A stretch of DNA of 40,117 nt, taken from NCBI RefSeq assembly GCF_905480005.1, contig NZ_CAJQOO010000130.1, forward strand, positions 1 through 40,117, written 5' to 3'. Every line of letters begins with the position of its first letter. The first letter of the stretch is position 1. The position numbers were made by a program, and so were the translations under genes. The stretch comes from an uncultured Maricaulis sp. (lineage in GTDB: Bacteria; Pseudomonadota; Alphaproteobacteria; Caulobacterales; Maricaulaceae). This document shows, in pieces, positions 14,668 through 23,566 of the stretch. The notes under the pieces were generated by a model that searched no databases, was not told the origin of the DNA, and saw only the letters and a list, made by a program, of their open reading frames with translations.

Positions 14668-17535
14668 TCAGGCGCTGGGCGCGGTGCCGATGGCACCATG
14701 GCACTGCTTGTACTTCTTGCCGGAGCCACACGGGCAGGGCGCGTTCCGGGCTACACGGCCCCAGGTCTCCGGCTTGTTCGGGTTCGCCGGTGTGGAGACG
14801 CGGCGCTGGGTCGGTGCCACACGCGGCGCCACCGGTCCGTCCGCCGGATCGGCCATTTCATTGCGGCCGGTGCGCGGATCGATATGGGTCGCGGTGATGT
14901 CTTCCGGCGCCTTGGGCGGAGCCGGAGCGCGCTCGAAACGGATCAGCATGAGCTGTTTGGTCACTTCGCCGCGCAGATTGTCCATCATGCGCTCGAACAG
15001 GTTGAAGGCCTCGGTCTTGAACTCGTTGAGCGGATTGCGCTGGGCGTAGGAGCGCAGACCGATCATCGAGCGCATGGCGTCGAGATTTTGCAGGTGCTCG
15101 CGCCAATTGATGTCGATGGCCTGGAGCAGGATCGACTTCTCGATCCGGCGCATCAGGTCCGGGCCGGCATTGGCTGCTTTTTCGGCATAGGCCTTGTCAG
15201 CGGCGTCGCTGATGCGTTCGAGGATCTCCTCGTCGGCAATGCCTTCTTCTTCGGCCCAGGCCTCGACCGGCAAGTCGAGCCCGAACGTGGTCTTCAGCTC
15301 TTCCTTGAGACCGGCAATATCCCACTGGTCGGCAAAGGCCTTCGGCGGGATGTGTTCGGTCACGAGGTCTTCGGCGGACGACTGGCGCATGTCCTTGATG
15401 ACATCGGCAACATCGTCCGACAGCATGAAATCGATGCGTTGCTCGAAGACCGCCTTGCGCTGGTCATTCATGACATCATCGTATTTCAGGACATTCTTGC
15501 GGATGTCGAAATTGCGCTGCTCGACCTTGCGCTGCGAGGTCTCGAGCGCCTTGGACATCCACGGGTGCTGGATGGCCTCGCCCTCTTTCATGCCCAGCGT
15601 GCGCATGATGCCGTCCAGACGTTCCGGCGCGAAGATCCGCAGCAAGTCGTCCTGGACGGAGATGAAGAATTTCGAGCGGCCCGGATCGCCCTGGCGACCG
15701 GTCCGGCCGCGCAGCTGATTGTCGATCCGGCGGCTTTCATGGCGCTCGGTGGCGAGAACGTAGAGGCCGCCCGCATCCAGCGCCTTCCTCTTCTTCTCGG
15801 CGATATCGGCCTTGATCGTGTCGGTTTCGCGATCGATCTCGGTCTGGGTCGGCGTCTTGCCGGCCGCTTCCTGCTCGGCCTTCCATGCGTCCAGACGCAT
15901 GTCCGGATTGCCGCCGAGCTGAATGTCCGTGCCGCGACCCGCCATGTTGGTGGCGATCGTCACGGCCCCCGGGACGCCGGCCTGGGCGACGATGAAGGCT
16001 TCCTGCTCGTGATACCGCGCATTGAGGACCTGGTGCTCGAGCGGAACCAGTTTGAGCATTTCCGGCAGGGTCCGGATCGACGGACGGGCTGACTTCTCGA
16101 ACTCGGCCTTGGCGGCTTCATCCTTCGGATAAAGATGGCCCAGCATCTTCTTGAACAGGGCCTTGTCGCTCATCAGCCGGTCGAGGACTTCCGACTTCTC
16201 GATCGAGGCGGTACCGACCAGAACGGGCTGACCGCGCTCCTGGCAATCCACGATCTCGTCGATGATCGCGGCGTATTTCTCTTCCAGTGTGCGGTAGACC
16301 TCGTCTTCCTCGTCGATCCGCGCGATCGGCCGGTTGGTCGGAATTTCGACCACGCCGAGCTTGTAGATGTCGAAGAATTCGTCCGCTTCGGTCAGCGCCG
16401 TACCGGTCATGCCGGCCAGCTTGCCGTAGAGGCGGAAGTAATTCTGGAAAGTGACCGAGGCCAGGGTCTGGTTTTCCGGCTGGATCTCGGTGCCTTCCTT
16501 GGCCTCGATGGCCTGGTGCAGGCCGTCGGAGAGGCGGCGGCCCGGCATCATGCGACCGGTGAATTCATCGATCAGGACAACGGCATTGTCCTTGATGATG
16601 TAATCCTTGTCGCGCACGAAGATCTTGTGTGCCTTGAGGGCCTGGTTGACGTGATGGACGGCCTGGATGTTCTCGACATCATAAAGGTCGCCTTCCGCGA
16701 GGAGTTCTCGCTCGTGCAGCAGGCGCTCGATTTCCTCATTGCCCTCTTCGGTCAGGAGGACGGAGCGGGCCTTCTCGTCAATCTCGTAGCAATCCTCGCC
16801 GAGGAGCGGGATCAGCTCATTGATCGTCTTGTAGAATTCGGTGCGATCTTCGGTGCGGCCGGAAATGATGAGCGGTGTCCGCGCTTCGTCGATCAGGATG
16901 GAGTCGACCTCGTCGACGATGGCGAAGCCGTGGCCGCGCTGCACCATCTCGTCGGTCGAGTATTTCATGTTATCGCGCAGATAATCGAAGCCGAGTTCGT
17001 TATTGGTCGCGTAGGTGATGTCGCAGGCATAGGCGGCGCGGCGTTCCGGATCGGTCATGCCATGCGCGATCACGCCGGTGGTCATGCCCAGCTGGGCAAA
17101 GACTCGGCCCATCCACTCGCTGTCGCGCGTGGCCAGATAGTCATTGACCGTGACGACGTGAACGCCCTTGCTTTCCAGCGCATTGAGATAGCAGGGCAGG
17201 GTGGCGACGAGTGTCTTGCCCTCACCGGTCTTCATCTCGGCGATGGCGCCTTCATGCAGCACCACGCCGCCCATCATCTGGACGTCATAGGGGCGCAGAC
17301 CGAGCGATCGCTTCGCGGCTTCGCGAACGGCGGCAAAGGCTTCCGGCAGGAGATTGTCGAGCTTCTCGCCCTTGCCCAGGCGTTCGCGGAACTCCACCGT
17401 CTTCGCTTTCAGCGCGTCGTCGGAGAGCGATTGGAACTCCGGCTCCATCGCATTGATTTTTTCAACGATGGGGCGAAGGCGGCGGACTTTACGGTCGTTT
17501 TCGGAACCGAAGATCTTGCGGGCAATGGACAGCAT
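14668..17535 (-). CDS. secA: Preprotein translocase ATPase SecA
   Basis: The 955-residue ATPase drives Sec-dependent export at the inner membrane. The Walker A motif MKTGEGKT is at residues 101-108, the Walker B/DEAD region is [16 protein letters not shown] near 210, followed by the preprotein-binding domain. The second helicase half contains [17 protein letters not shown] and [12 protein letters not shown]. The helical scaffold and wing follow. The C-terminal SEC-C zinc site is intact ([15 protein letters not shown]-x-C-x8-C-H), for SecB/ribosome binding. The length is normal for alphaproteobacteria. The ribosome site before ATG 17535 is weak. This Sec pathway presumably exports the many signal-peptide proteins nearby. 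Confidence 0.98.
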   Translation of the reverse strand: MLSIARKIFGSENDRKVRRLRPIVEKINAMEPEFQSLSDDALKAKTVEFRERLGKGEKLDNLLPEAFAAVREAAKRSLGLRPYDVQMMGGVVLHEGAIAEMKTGEGKTLVATLPCYLNALESKGVHVVTVNDYLATRDSEWMGRVFAQLGMTTGVIAHGMTDPERRAAYACDITYATNNELGFDYLRDNMKYSTDEMVQRGHGFAIVDEVDSILIDEARTPLIISGRTEDRTEFYKTINELIPLLGEDCYEIDEKARSVLLTEEGNEEIERLLHERELLAEGDLYDVENIQAVHHVNQALKAHKIFVRDKDYIIKDNAVVLIDEFTGRMMPGRRLSDGLHQAIEAKEGTEIQPENQTLASVTFQNYFRLYGKLAGMTGTALTEADEFFDIYKLGVVEIPTNRPIARIDEEDEVYRTLEEKYAAIIDEIVDCQERGQPVLVGTASIEKSEVLDRLMSDKALFKKMLGHLYPKDEAAKAEFEKSARPSIRTLPEMLKLVPLEHQVLNARYHEQEAFIVAQAGVPGAVTIATNMAGRGTDIQLGGNPDMRLDAWKAEQEAAGKTPTQTEIDRETDTIKADIAEKKRKALDAGGLYVLATERHESRRIDNQLRGRTGRQGDPGRSKFFISVQDDLLRIFAPERLDGIMRTLGMKEGEAIQHPWMSKALETSQRKVEQRNFDIRKNVLKYDDVMNDQRKAVFEQRIDFMLSDDVADVIKDMRQSSAEDLVTEHIPPKAFADQWDIAGLKEELKTTFGLDLPVEAWAEEEGIADEEILERISDAADKAYAEKAANAGPDLMRRIEKSILLQAIDINWREHLQNLDAMRSMIGLRSYAQRNPLNEFKTEAFNLFERMMDNLRGEVTKQLMLIRFERAPAPPKAPEDITATHIDPRTGRNEMADPADGPVAPRVAPTQRRVSTPANPNKPETWGRVARNAPCPCGSGKKYKQCHGAIGTAPSA

Positions 17536-17714
17536 GTGGCTCAGGCTTTGCGAACTACTGGGCAGCTGGCGTCCGGCGCCCAGGTTTCGTTCCGTTCGCC
17601 GGGGACGACAGCATTGCTTTGAAACGTCAGGGTGACTTAAGGATGAGGGGTGTAACTGTCAATCAAGCGGCGCGGCAATCAAGTCCCGTCCCTTTAGCAG
17701 GTGAGGCGCTATAG

Positions 17715-18680
17715 GTGTCTGTTTTCAGGCTCTTTTGCATTTTTGTGCTGACTGCATCTTGCATCGCGTGCGGCCCCGAGCCGCGGCGAACAGCGGAAGA
17801 TTTCTCCGACAAGGCCCCCATCCTGTCCCTGGATGAGGCCGATCCGGTCGTTGCGCGGGTCGACGGGACGCTGATCCGGCGCTCCGATGTCGAGCGTGAA
17901 GCGACCGCCCAGGGCGAGGAAAGCGGCGAAGCGGTTCCGGAGATGGGCAGCGAGGATTTCGACCGGATCCTGGACGAATTGGTCGATCAGCGGCTGTTGG
18001 CGCTGGAGGCCCGGCGTCGCGGTCTGCACCAGTCCGAAGTCGCCCGCCGCCGCCTGGCCCAGGCCGAGGAACGCATCCTCGCCAATGTCCTGGTCGAGAC
18101 CGCGGTGGACGAGGCGGTGCCGGAGGAAACCATCCAGCGCATCTATGAGGAGCAGATTCGGCTCATCCCGCTGGGCGCGGAAGTCCGCGCGCGGCATATC
18201 CTCGTCCAGACCGAGGAGGAGGCCATCGCCATTCGGGGCCTGATCGATCAGGGGCGTGACTTTGCCGAGCTCGCCGTGGCGCTCAGCGAGGACCGGGCGA
18301 CGCGTCTCGAGGGGGGCGATCTCGGTTATTTCTCACGCGAGGGCATCCTGCCGGCCTTTGGGGCGGTCGCCTTCGCTACGCCGGAGGGGGCCGTGTCCGC
18401 GCCCTTCCGGACCGAGTTCGGATGGCATTTGCTGACCGTGGTGGACCAGCGCCGACAGCCGCCGCCCTCACTGGAAGCGCTGCGCCCGAACATAACCCGC
18501 TTTTACACTTTCGACCAGATCGAGGCGCTGATTGACGGCTTGCGTACGAATGCGGTCATCGAGCGACCTGACCTGTCGCGCGTGCTTGCCCCGGAAGGGG
18601 AGGATGGCGCACTGGACATGACCGGAGACGAGGTCGTGCCCGACCCTGAAGAAAGCCTCAACACCGAACAGCCCGGCTAG
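17715..18680 (+). CDS. Parvulin-type peptidyl-prolyl isomerase lipoprotein
   Basis: A 321-residue protein starting with GTG 17715 (GTGAGG lies upstream). The N-terminus ends in TASCIACGPEP, a lipobox with the lipidated Cys near residue 19. A SurA/PrsA-like helical chaperone region follows (about 45-145), then a rotamase domain (about 150-255). The rotamase holds RARHILVQTEEEA, DFAELAVALSED, GGDLGYFSREGILPAFGAVAF and FRTEFGWHLLTVVD, all consensus elements. It probably assists folding of exported proteins, fitting its position next to secA. The C-terminal 40 residues are acidic and low in complexity. It is divergent from secA, sharing a 179-bp promoter region. Confidence 0.9.
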   Translation: MSVFRLFCIFVLTASCIACGPEPRRTAEDFSDKAPILSLDEADPVVARVDGTLIRRSDVEREATAQGEESGEAVPEMGSEDFDRILDELVDQRLLALEARRRGLHQSEVARRRLAQAEERILANVLVETAVDEAVPEETIQRIYEEQIRLIPLGAEVRARHILVQTEEEAIAIRGLIDQGRDFAELAVALSEDRATRLEGGDLGYFSREGILPAFGAVAFATPEGAVSAPFRTEFGWHLLTVVDQRRQPPPSLEALRPNITRFYTFDQIEALIDGLRTNAVIERPDLSRVLAPEGEDGALDMTGDEVVPDPEESLNTEQPG

Positions 18681-18730
18681 GCGGCCATTAACCGCCTTTC
18701 TGCACGCGTCCTTAAGGGAGATGTGGGAAT

Positions 18731-19147
18731 ATGACCGCTCGTAGCCCCAAACCGGTGCTCTTTGTCGCTGCCTGTGCCTTGCTGGATGCCGATGGTCGCA
18801 TCCTCATCGCCAAGCGGCCCGAAGGGAAGGCGATGGCGGGGCTTTGGGAGTTTCCGGGTGGCAAGATCGAGCCCGGAGAGACGCCGGAGCAGGCTGTGGT
18901 GCGTGAATTGCGCGAAGAGCTGAGTGTCGAGCCGTGCGAACGGTGCCTGCACCCCTTTGCCTTCGTCTCGCACCCCTATGACGACTTCCACATCGTCATG
19001 CCGCTCTTTCTCTGCCGTACCTGGGACGGCTTTCCCCATCCCAATGAAGGCCAGGAACTCGCCTGGGTCCGCAAGGAACGCCTGCGCGACTACCAGATGT
19101 CCGCCGCTGACATCTCCTTGGCCGCCGAGTTGAGGGATCGTCTGTGA
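18731..19147 (+). CDS. mutT: 8-oxo-dGTP diphosphatase MutT (Nudix hydrolase)
   Basis: The 138-residue protein has a complete Nudix box, GKIEPGETPEQAVVRELREE (G-x5-E-x7-REL-x-EE), that binds Mg2+ and hydrolyses nucleoside diphosphate derivatives. The N-terminus (PVLFVAACALLDADGRILIA) and the RPEGKAMAGLWEFPGGK stretch match MutT, which removes oxidised dGTP and prevents A:T-to-C:G mutations. It follows the parvulin gene by 50 bp with TTAAGGGAG upstream. Its TGA overlaps the ATG of the Flp pilin (ATGA context 19145-19149). Confidence 0.92.
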   Translation: MTARSPKPVLFVAACALLDADGRILIAKRPEGKAMAGLWEFPGGKIEPGETPEQAVVRELREELSVEPCERCLHPFAFVSHPYDDFHIVMPLFLCRTWDGFPHPNEGQELAWVRKERLRDYQMSAADISLAAELRDRL

Positions 19148-19305
19148 TGAAGCTTCTCATCCGCTTCGCCCGCGACCAGCGCGGCGCCACCGCGATCGAG
19201 TATGCGATGATCGCTGTCATCATCTCGATAGCGGGCATTGGCGCGCTGGCGATTATCGGGCCGGCGGTGATGGACATGTTCGCCAACGCGGCGGCGCCGT
19301 TTTAG
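19147..19305 (+). CDS. Flp/Fap-family type IVb pilin
   Basis: A 52-residue pilin missed by length-limited gene finding. It begins MKLLIRFARDQRGATAIEYA, then MIAVIISIAGIGALAIIG. The leader is basic and ends in QRG; processing after Gly13 would leave ATAIEYAMIAVIIS, with the Glu-Tyr pair conserved in Flp pilins, followed by one hydrophobic helix. A TadV-type prepilin peptidase would cut it and the Tad machinery would assemble it; neither is in the window. The ATG overlaps the mutT stop codon by one base (TGATG), so it depends on translation of mutT or on termination-reinitiation. A lone pilin away from a tad cluster is unusual. Confidence 0.85.
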   Translation: MKLLIRFARDQRGATAIEYAMIAVIISIAGIGALAIIGPAVMDMFANAAAPF

Positions 19306-19323
19306 GCCCCGGCGAAAGCCCCT

Positions 19324-20241
19324 TTAACCACCCGCCTTCTCACCCAGCGATTTTTCCTGCACCCCCAGCGCGTCGGCCAGCCTGTGTGTCGCGGAACCCG
19401 GTCGCTTTGGTTTGGGCTGGTCGGGATGCGGGGCCCAGCCGGCGGCGTGGATGATTTCGAATGTGGCCCGGATGCGGCCATCGGGATCGGCGAAGCGCTC
19501 GGCATAGATCTGGCCGGCGCGGGCGAAGAGGGTGCGGCTGGCCGGCGTGCGCGGCCGGTCAGCGAGGATGGAGGTTTCACCCATGCCGCGCAAATCGGCC
19601 ATCAGCGCGAAGATATGGTCATAACGCACGGTGACCCGGTCGACATCGGCGACCGGCATGGCAAAGCCCGCGCGCTGAAGCAGGGCGGCCAGGTCGAACG
19701 TCCCGGCCAGCGGTGAAACGCGCGCTGCCACACCGCCGGTCAGCTCGCTCTCGGCGGCCATCAGGCATTGCCGCAGCTCGGTCAGGGTCGATCCGCCGGG
19801 CAGGGCGCAGGCGAAGAAACCGTCGGGCTTGAGCGCGTGATTGATCTGGACGAGGGCGCCCGGCAGATCATTGGTCCAGTGCAGGCCCCAGGGTGCCAGC
19901 ACGATATCCAGGCTCTCACTGGCAAAAGGCAGGGCTTCCTCGTCGAGGGCGAGCGCCGGGCCGGTCAGCTGTGCGGCTATGGAGGGCGCCAGATCAGCCC
20001 GGCACAGCCAGCCGACTTTCTCCCGGATAAGCGCGCCGGCAGGGGTGGCCATCAGGCCCGGGCCGCCGCCGAGCAGGGCGCCGTGGTCGAAATCACGTGT
20101 GATTCCGACTACCCGGTCACCCATATCCTCGAAAGCCCGTTGCGCGAGGAAGTTGTAATCTGACACACTGCCCGCACTTCGCGCGCGGCGCTGGCGCAGC
20201 AAGGCGCGGTCGAACAGGGCGGGGGGCGCTTGCGATGTCAT
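19324..20241 (-). CDS. SAM-dependent methyltransferase, NDUFAF5/BioC-like
   Basis: A 305-residue class I methyltransferase. It opens with PALFDRALLRQRRARSAGSV, the N-terminal signature of the alphaproteobacterial/mitochondrial NDUFAF5 (C20orf7) family. The SAM fold follows, with an acidic DEEALPFASESLDIVLAPWGLHWTNDLPGAL stretch and the ALKPDGFFACALPGG beta-hairpin. NDUFAF5 hydroxylates an arginine of a complex I subunit, but bacterial members of this group are usually annotated only as BioC-like; no biotin genes lie here, so I favour a complex I assembly role as inference. The C-terminus is Pro/Lys-rich. Converges on the pilin with 18 bp between. Confidence 0.82.
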   Translation of the reverse strand: MTSQAPPALFDRALLRQRRARSAGSVSDYNFLAQRAFEDMGDRVVGITRDFDHGALLGGGPGLMATPAGALIREKVGWLCRADLAPSIAAQLTGPALALDEEALPFASESLDIVLAPWGLHWTNDLPGALVQINHALKPDGFFACALPGGSTLTELRQCLMAAESELTGGVAARVSPLAGTFDLAALLQRAGFAMPVADVDRVTVRYDHIFALMADLRGMGETSILADRPRTPASRTLFARAGQIYAERFADPDGRIRATFEIIHAAGWAPHPDQPKPKRPGSATHRLADALGVQEKSLGEKAGG

Positions 20242-20305
20242 GCAGCGGATATGCCCCCAAGCCCCGGTCAGGAAAAGAGGGGCGCTGCTTAAAAGGGAGG
20301 GTGCG

Positions 20306-21064
20306 ATGGTGTGGCAAGGGCTGAGAACGGCGGGTCGCTTCCTGGCGGACCTCGCCTGGCCGCCTGTCTGTCCGCTGGCCGGGGACCCGGTCGACCGGGT
20401 CGGACATGTGTCACCCTCGGTCTGGTCGCGCCTGACCTTTCTCGATGCGCCCTGGTGCGATCTGTGCGGCTGGCCCTTTCCCTATCCGGGCGGATCAGGC
20501 GGCAGTGCGTCGGCCATCTGCGCCAATTGTGCCGCAAACCCGCCGCGCTATGACCGGGCGCGGGCGCCGCTCGCCTATGACGCCGCCGCCAGCCCGCTCG
20601 TGGTCGGTTTCAAGCATGGCGACCGGCGTGAGATGATCGCGCCCTTTGCCCGCTGGATGGCGAGAGCCGGGGAGGATTGCCTGGACGGTGCCGACGCGCT
20701 GGTGCCCGTGCCGCTGCACTGGCGACGCCTGATCTCGCGGCGCTATAACCAGTCGGCCCTGCTTGGGCGGGCCTTGGGTGAGTTGACGGGGGTTCCGCTT
20801 TGGACCGATACGCTCCTGCGTCGGCGGGCGACGCCCAGCCAGGCCGGTCGGACGGCGCGCATGCGACGACGCAATATGGCGGCAGCCTTTCACGTTCCGC
20901 AGCCCGATCAGGTCCGCGACCGGCATCTGGTGCTGATTGATGACGTGATCACAACCGGGGCCACGGTGTCAGCGTGTGCACGGCAGCTGAAACGCGCCGG
21001 TGCCGCCTCGGTTCGGGTTGTGGCATTGTGCCGAGTTGTACGCGAAACCGATCCGACTATCTAA
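20306..21064 (+). CDS. ComF family phosphoribosyltransferase-like protein
   Basis: The 252-residue protein starts at ATG 20306, with GGGAGG directly upstream (AAAAGGGAGGGTGCG). The N-terminal zinc-ribbon part has CDLCGWPFPYPGG and CANCAANPPRYDRA, two Cys pairs. The C-terminal PRTase domain has ALVPVPLHWRRLISRRYNQS and VLIDDVITTGATVSACARQL, the PRPP-binding loop. ComF homologues are needed for DNA uptake in competent bacteria, but many alphaproteobacteria keep one with unproven roles. It forms an operon with grxC, the amidase and the DUF1178 gene. The extended upstream frame to 20240 overlaps the methyltransferase and looks spurious. Confidence 0.9.
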   Translation: MVWQGLRTAGRFLADLAWPPVCPLAGDPVDRVGHVSPSVWSRLTFLDAPWCDLCGWPFPYPGGSGGSASAICANCAANPPRYDRARAPLAYDAAASPLVVGFKHGDRREMIAPFARWMARAGEDCLDGADALVPVPLHWRRLISRRYNQSALLGRALGELTGVPLWTDTLLRRRATPSQAGRTARMRRRNMAAAFHVPQPDQVRDRHLVLIDDVITTGATVSACARQLKRAGAASVRVVALCRVVRETDPTI

Positions 21065-21085
21065 GGGGATCATCTGGAGTGACCC

Positions 21086-21343
21086 ATGGCTGACATAACC
21101 ATCTATACCCGCCCGATGTGTGGCTATTGCGCGCGCGCTGTTTCGCTGCTCAAGCAGAAGGGTGTGGCCTTCGACGAGATCGATGCCGGCTTCGACCAGA
21201 CCAAGCGCCAGGAGATGATCCAGCGCTCCAATGGTGGCCGGACCTTCCCGCAAATCTTCATCGGCGACATGCATGTCGGCGGATGCGATGAGCTGATGGC
21301 GCTCGAGCGCGGCAACAAGCTCGACGCCCTGCTGCAGGCCTGA
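21086..21343 (+). CDS. grxC: Glutaredoxin 3
   Basis: The 85-residue dithiol glutaredoxin has the active site CGYC at residues 12-15 (TRPMCGYCARAV; the usual motif is CPYC, so Pro is replaced by Gly). The cis-Pro segment is RTFPQIFIGDMHVGGCDEL, which binds glutathione. It reduces disulfides and glutathionylated proteins in the cytoplasm. It sits between comF and the amidase with 6 bp to the next start, so it is co-transcribed. GGAG lies upstream of the ATG. Confidence 0.95.
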   Translation: MADITIYTRPMCGYCARAVSLLKQKGVAFDEIDAGFDQTKRQEMIQRSNGGRTFPQIFIGDMHVGGCDELMALERGNKLDALLQA

Positions 21344-21349
21344 CCCGAT

Positions 21350-22168
21350 ATGGAGGTCGCCCTCGTCCAGATGCGGTCGGGTATCGACCCGGCCGAGAAT
21401 GTCGCGACGGCCAGCGCGCTGATCCGCGCGGCTGCGGCGGACGGTGCGACTTTCATTGCCACGCCGGAGACCACGCATCTGGTCCAGAAGGATGCCGACG
21501 CTGCCTTTGCCGTGATGCGGACGCCCGAGGACGACCCGGCCATCCCGGTTTTCGCGGCATTGGCCAAGGACTTGGGCATCTGGCTCCTGATCGGGTCGCT
21601 GGCGGTGCGCATCGGTGAGCGCTTGGCGGCCAATCGCAGCTATCTTTTCTCGCCGGCTGGTGAGATCGCGGCGACCTATGACAAGGCCCACATGTTCAAT
21701 GTCGGGCTCGGGCAGGGCGAGACCTATCGCGAGAGCGATAATTACCAGGCCGGTGACCGGCTTGTCGTACAGGACATCGACGGGGCCAGGCTGGGGCTGT
21801 CGATCTGTTACGATGTCCGCTTCGCCTATCTATACCGGCGACTGGCCCAGGCCGGGGCGCAGATCCTGACCGTCCCCGCTGCCTTCACCAAGCCGACCGG
21901 GCGCGCCCACTGGGATGTCCTCTTGCGGGCCCGTGCCATCGAGACCGGGAGTTTCGTCCTCGCTCCGGCCCAGGGCGGGCTGCACGCGGACGGTCGCAAG
22001 ACCTGGGGGCACTCCATCATTATCGGGCCCTGGGGCGAGACTGTCGCCGAGCTCGATCATGACAATCCGGGTCTGTTGCGGGCCTCGCTCGATCTGCGCA
22101 AGGTCGCGGAAGCGCGGCGCCGCGTCCCCGCGCTGGAGCATGATCGGGAATTGGCGGGCCCGTTTTGA
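21350..22168 (+). CDS. Carbon-nitrogen hydrolase (nitrilase superfamily, Nit-like)
   Basis: The 272-residue hydrolase has the catalytic triad of the superfamily: Glu40 (ATPETTHL), Lys112 (YDKAHMFNV) and Cys153 (LSICYDVRFAYLYR). It belongs to the Nit1/Nit2 branch, probably an omega-amidase or deaminated-glutathione amidase that repairs or salvages metabolites; the neighbouring glutaredoxin gene makes the deaminated-glutathione role attractive (inference). Start at ATG 21350 is 6 bp after the grxC stop. Length is normal and no key residue is missing. Confidence 0.92.
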   Translation: MEVALVQMRSGIDPAENVATASALIRAAAADGATFIATPETTHLVQKDADAAFAVMRTPEDDPAIPVFAALAKDLGIWLLIGSLAVRIGERLAANRSYLFSPAGEIAATYDKAHMFNVGLGQGETYRESDNYQAGDRLVVQDIDGARLGLSICYDVRFAYLYRRLAQAGAQILTVPAAFTKPTGRAHWDVLLRARAIETGSFVLAPAQGGLHADGRKTWGHSIIIGPWGETVAELDHDNPGLLRASLDLRKVAEARRRVPALEHDRELAGPF

Positions 22169-22193
22169 CGCCGTCGGGAAGACGATTGCCGCG

Positions 22194-22616
22194 ATGATCC
22201 GCTATGCGCTCCTGTGTGATGCCGATCATGATTTCGAGGCCTGGTTCTCGGATTCTGCCGGCTTTGATGACCAGGCAGGCCGCGGCCTGGTTGAATGCCC
22301 CCATTGCGGCTCGACGCAGGTTCGCAAGGCGCTGGCGGCGCCGGCGGTGGCGACAGCGCGCAAGCGCGAAGCGAGCGCCCAACACCAGATGGCCGAGATA
22401 GCCAACAAGGTGAAGGCGCATATTCGCGAGAATTACGACTATGTCGGCGAGGACTTCACCCGCGAGGCCCGAGCCATGCATGCCGGTGAGAAGCCGGAAC
22501 GCCTGATCTATGGCGAGGCCAGTCCCAAGGAGTCGAAAGCGTTGAGCGAGGACGGCGTGCCGGTCACCCCGCTCCCCGACGCCCTCGCGCCAACGCCGCC
22601 GAAAAAGCTGAATTAG
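22194..22616 (+). CDS. DUF1178 family protein
   Basis: A 140-residue protein, start ATG 22194 (MIRYALLCDADHDFEAWFSD). This is the classic opening of DUF1178: a LxCDxxHxFEAWF segment, then a CPHCGSTQVRKAL pair that looks like a zinc knuckle. A helical middle part (AEIANKVKAHIRENYDYVGEDFTREAR) and IYGEASPKESKAL follow. The function of the family is unknown. It ends the comF-grxC-amidase-DUF1178 operon. Its TAG stop overlaps the TAA stop of ubiG (TTAG at 22613-22616). Confidence 0.92.
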   Translation: MIRYALLCDADHDFEAWFSDSAGFDDQAGRGLVECPHCGSTQVRKALAAPAVATARKREASAQHQMAEIANKVKAHIRENYDYVGEDFTREARAMHAGEKPERLIYGEASPKESKALSEDGVPVTPLPDALAPTPPKKLN

Positions 22617-23374
22617 GCTGGCTTCTCCGCGACAGCCATATAGTTCACAGCCGTGTCCGAGCCGATCGAGAATTGGTCGGTGAGGGGGTTGTAATTGACG
22701 CCGACTGGCTCGCGCAGATGCATTCCGCCTTCGGCCAGCGCGGCCCGGATTTCGCCGGGTTTGACCAGCTTGCCGAAGCGGTGCGTGCCCTTGGGCAGCC
22801 AACCCATCACCCACTCCGCGCCGACAATCGCCAGGGCGAAGGCTTTCGAGGTGCGGTTGATCGTGGCGCAGATCATCAGCCCGCCAGGCTTCACGAGGTT
22901 GGCGCAGTCGACCAGGAAGGTGTGCGGATTGGCGACATGCTCCATGACTTCCAGATTGAGCACGACATCGAAAGGCGCTTCGCCATTCTCGATCAATTGC
23001 TCGGCGACCCCGTGACGGTAATCGATCTCGAGGCCCTGCTCATCGGCATGGACGCTGGCTGTCTTTACATTGGCTTCCGCGGCATCGACCCCGGTGATAC
23101 TCGCGCCCAGACGGGCCATGGGTTCACAGACCAGACCGCCACCACAGCCAATGTCGAGAATCCGCAATCCGGTCAGCGGCTTGTCTCCGGTCAGGCCGAA
23201 ATGCTGGCAGATCGTGTCGCGGATATAGCCCAGCCGAACCGGATTGAATTTGTGCAGGGGTTTGAACTTGCTGTCCGGATCCCACCACTCGGCGGCGATC
23301 CGGGAGAATTTCTCGACCTCTTCCGGATCGATGGAGGGCCGGTTCAGCGTGTCGGGCGCGGCGGCGCTGGTCAT
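22613..23374 (-). CDS. ubiG: Ubiquinone biosynthesis O-methyltransferase UbiG
   Basis: The 253-residue UbiG carries out both O-methylations of the ubiquinone ring. The SAM-binding motif LRILDIGCGGGLVCEPMARL is followed by VTGVDAAEANV-type sequence (here SITGVDAAEANV). FDVVLNLEVMEHVANP is motif II/III, and the C-terminus has GTHRFGKLVKPGEIRAALAE, a UbiG signature. Start MTSAAAPDTLNRPSIDPEEV is at 23374. It is divergent from lysC, with 192 bp between, a ubiG-lysC arrangement that I recall in other alphaproteobacteria. Confidence 0.97.
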   Translation of the reverse strand: MTSAAAPDTLNRPSIDPEEVEKFSRIAAEWWDPDSKFKPLHKFNPVRLGYIRDTICQHFGLTGDKPLTGLRILDIGCGGGLVCEPMARLGASITGVDAAEANVKTASVHADEQGLEIDYRHGVAEQLIENGEAPFDVVLNLEVMEHVANPHTFLVDCANLVKPGGLMICATINRTSKAFALAIVGAEWVMGWLPKGTHRFGKLVKPGEIRAALAEGGMHLREPVGVNYNPLTDQFSIGSDTAVNYMAVAEKPA

Positions 23375-23566
23375 GGGTTTCTCCTCGCGGGTGAATCCGC
23401 GTCTTATTGCGTTCAGGCGTTGCGTGCGGTGCGCTTCGCGCTTACCTAACCGCCAGCGCGGCGCCCCGCTCGGGCCTTAATATGGCCCTGTCGGTGCGTC
23501 TAATCGAGCCCGGTGCGACGTTATGGTCGCAGCGAGCTTATTGGGGAAGCGCGAGGGACAGATTGC

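Noticed and set aside
14014-16092. 692-codon open frame on the plus strand opposite secA
   Set aside because: It is the antisense of conserved secA; long antisense frames are expected in high-GC DNA.
19324-20241. Biotin synthesis gene bioC
   Set aside because: The N-terminal FDRALLRQRRAR signature and absence of bio genes favour the NDUFAF5-like group.
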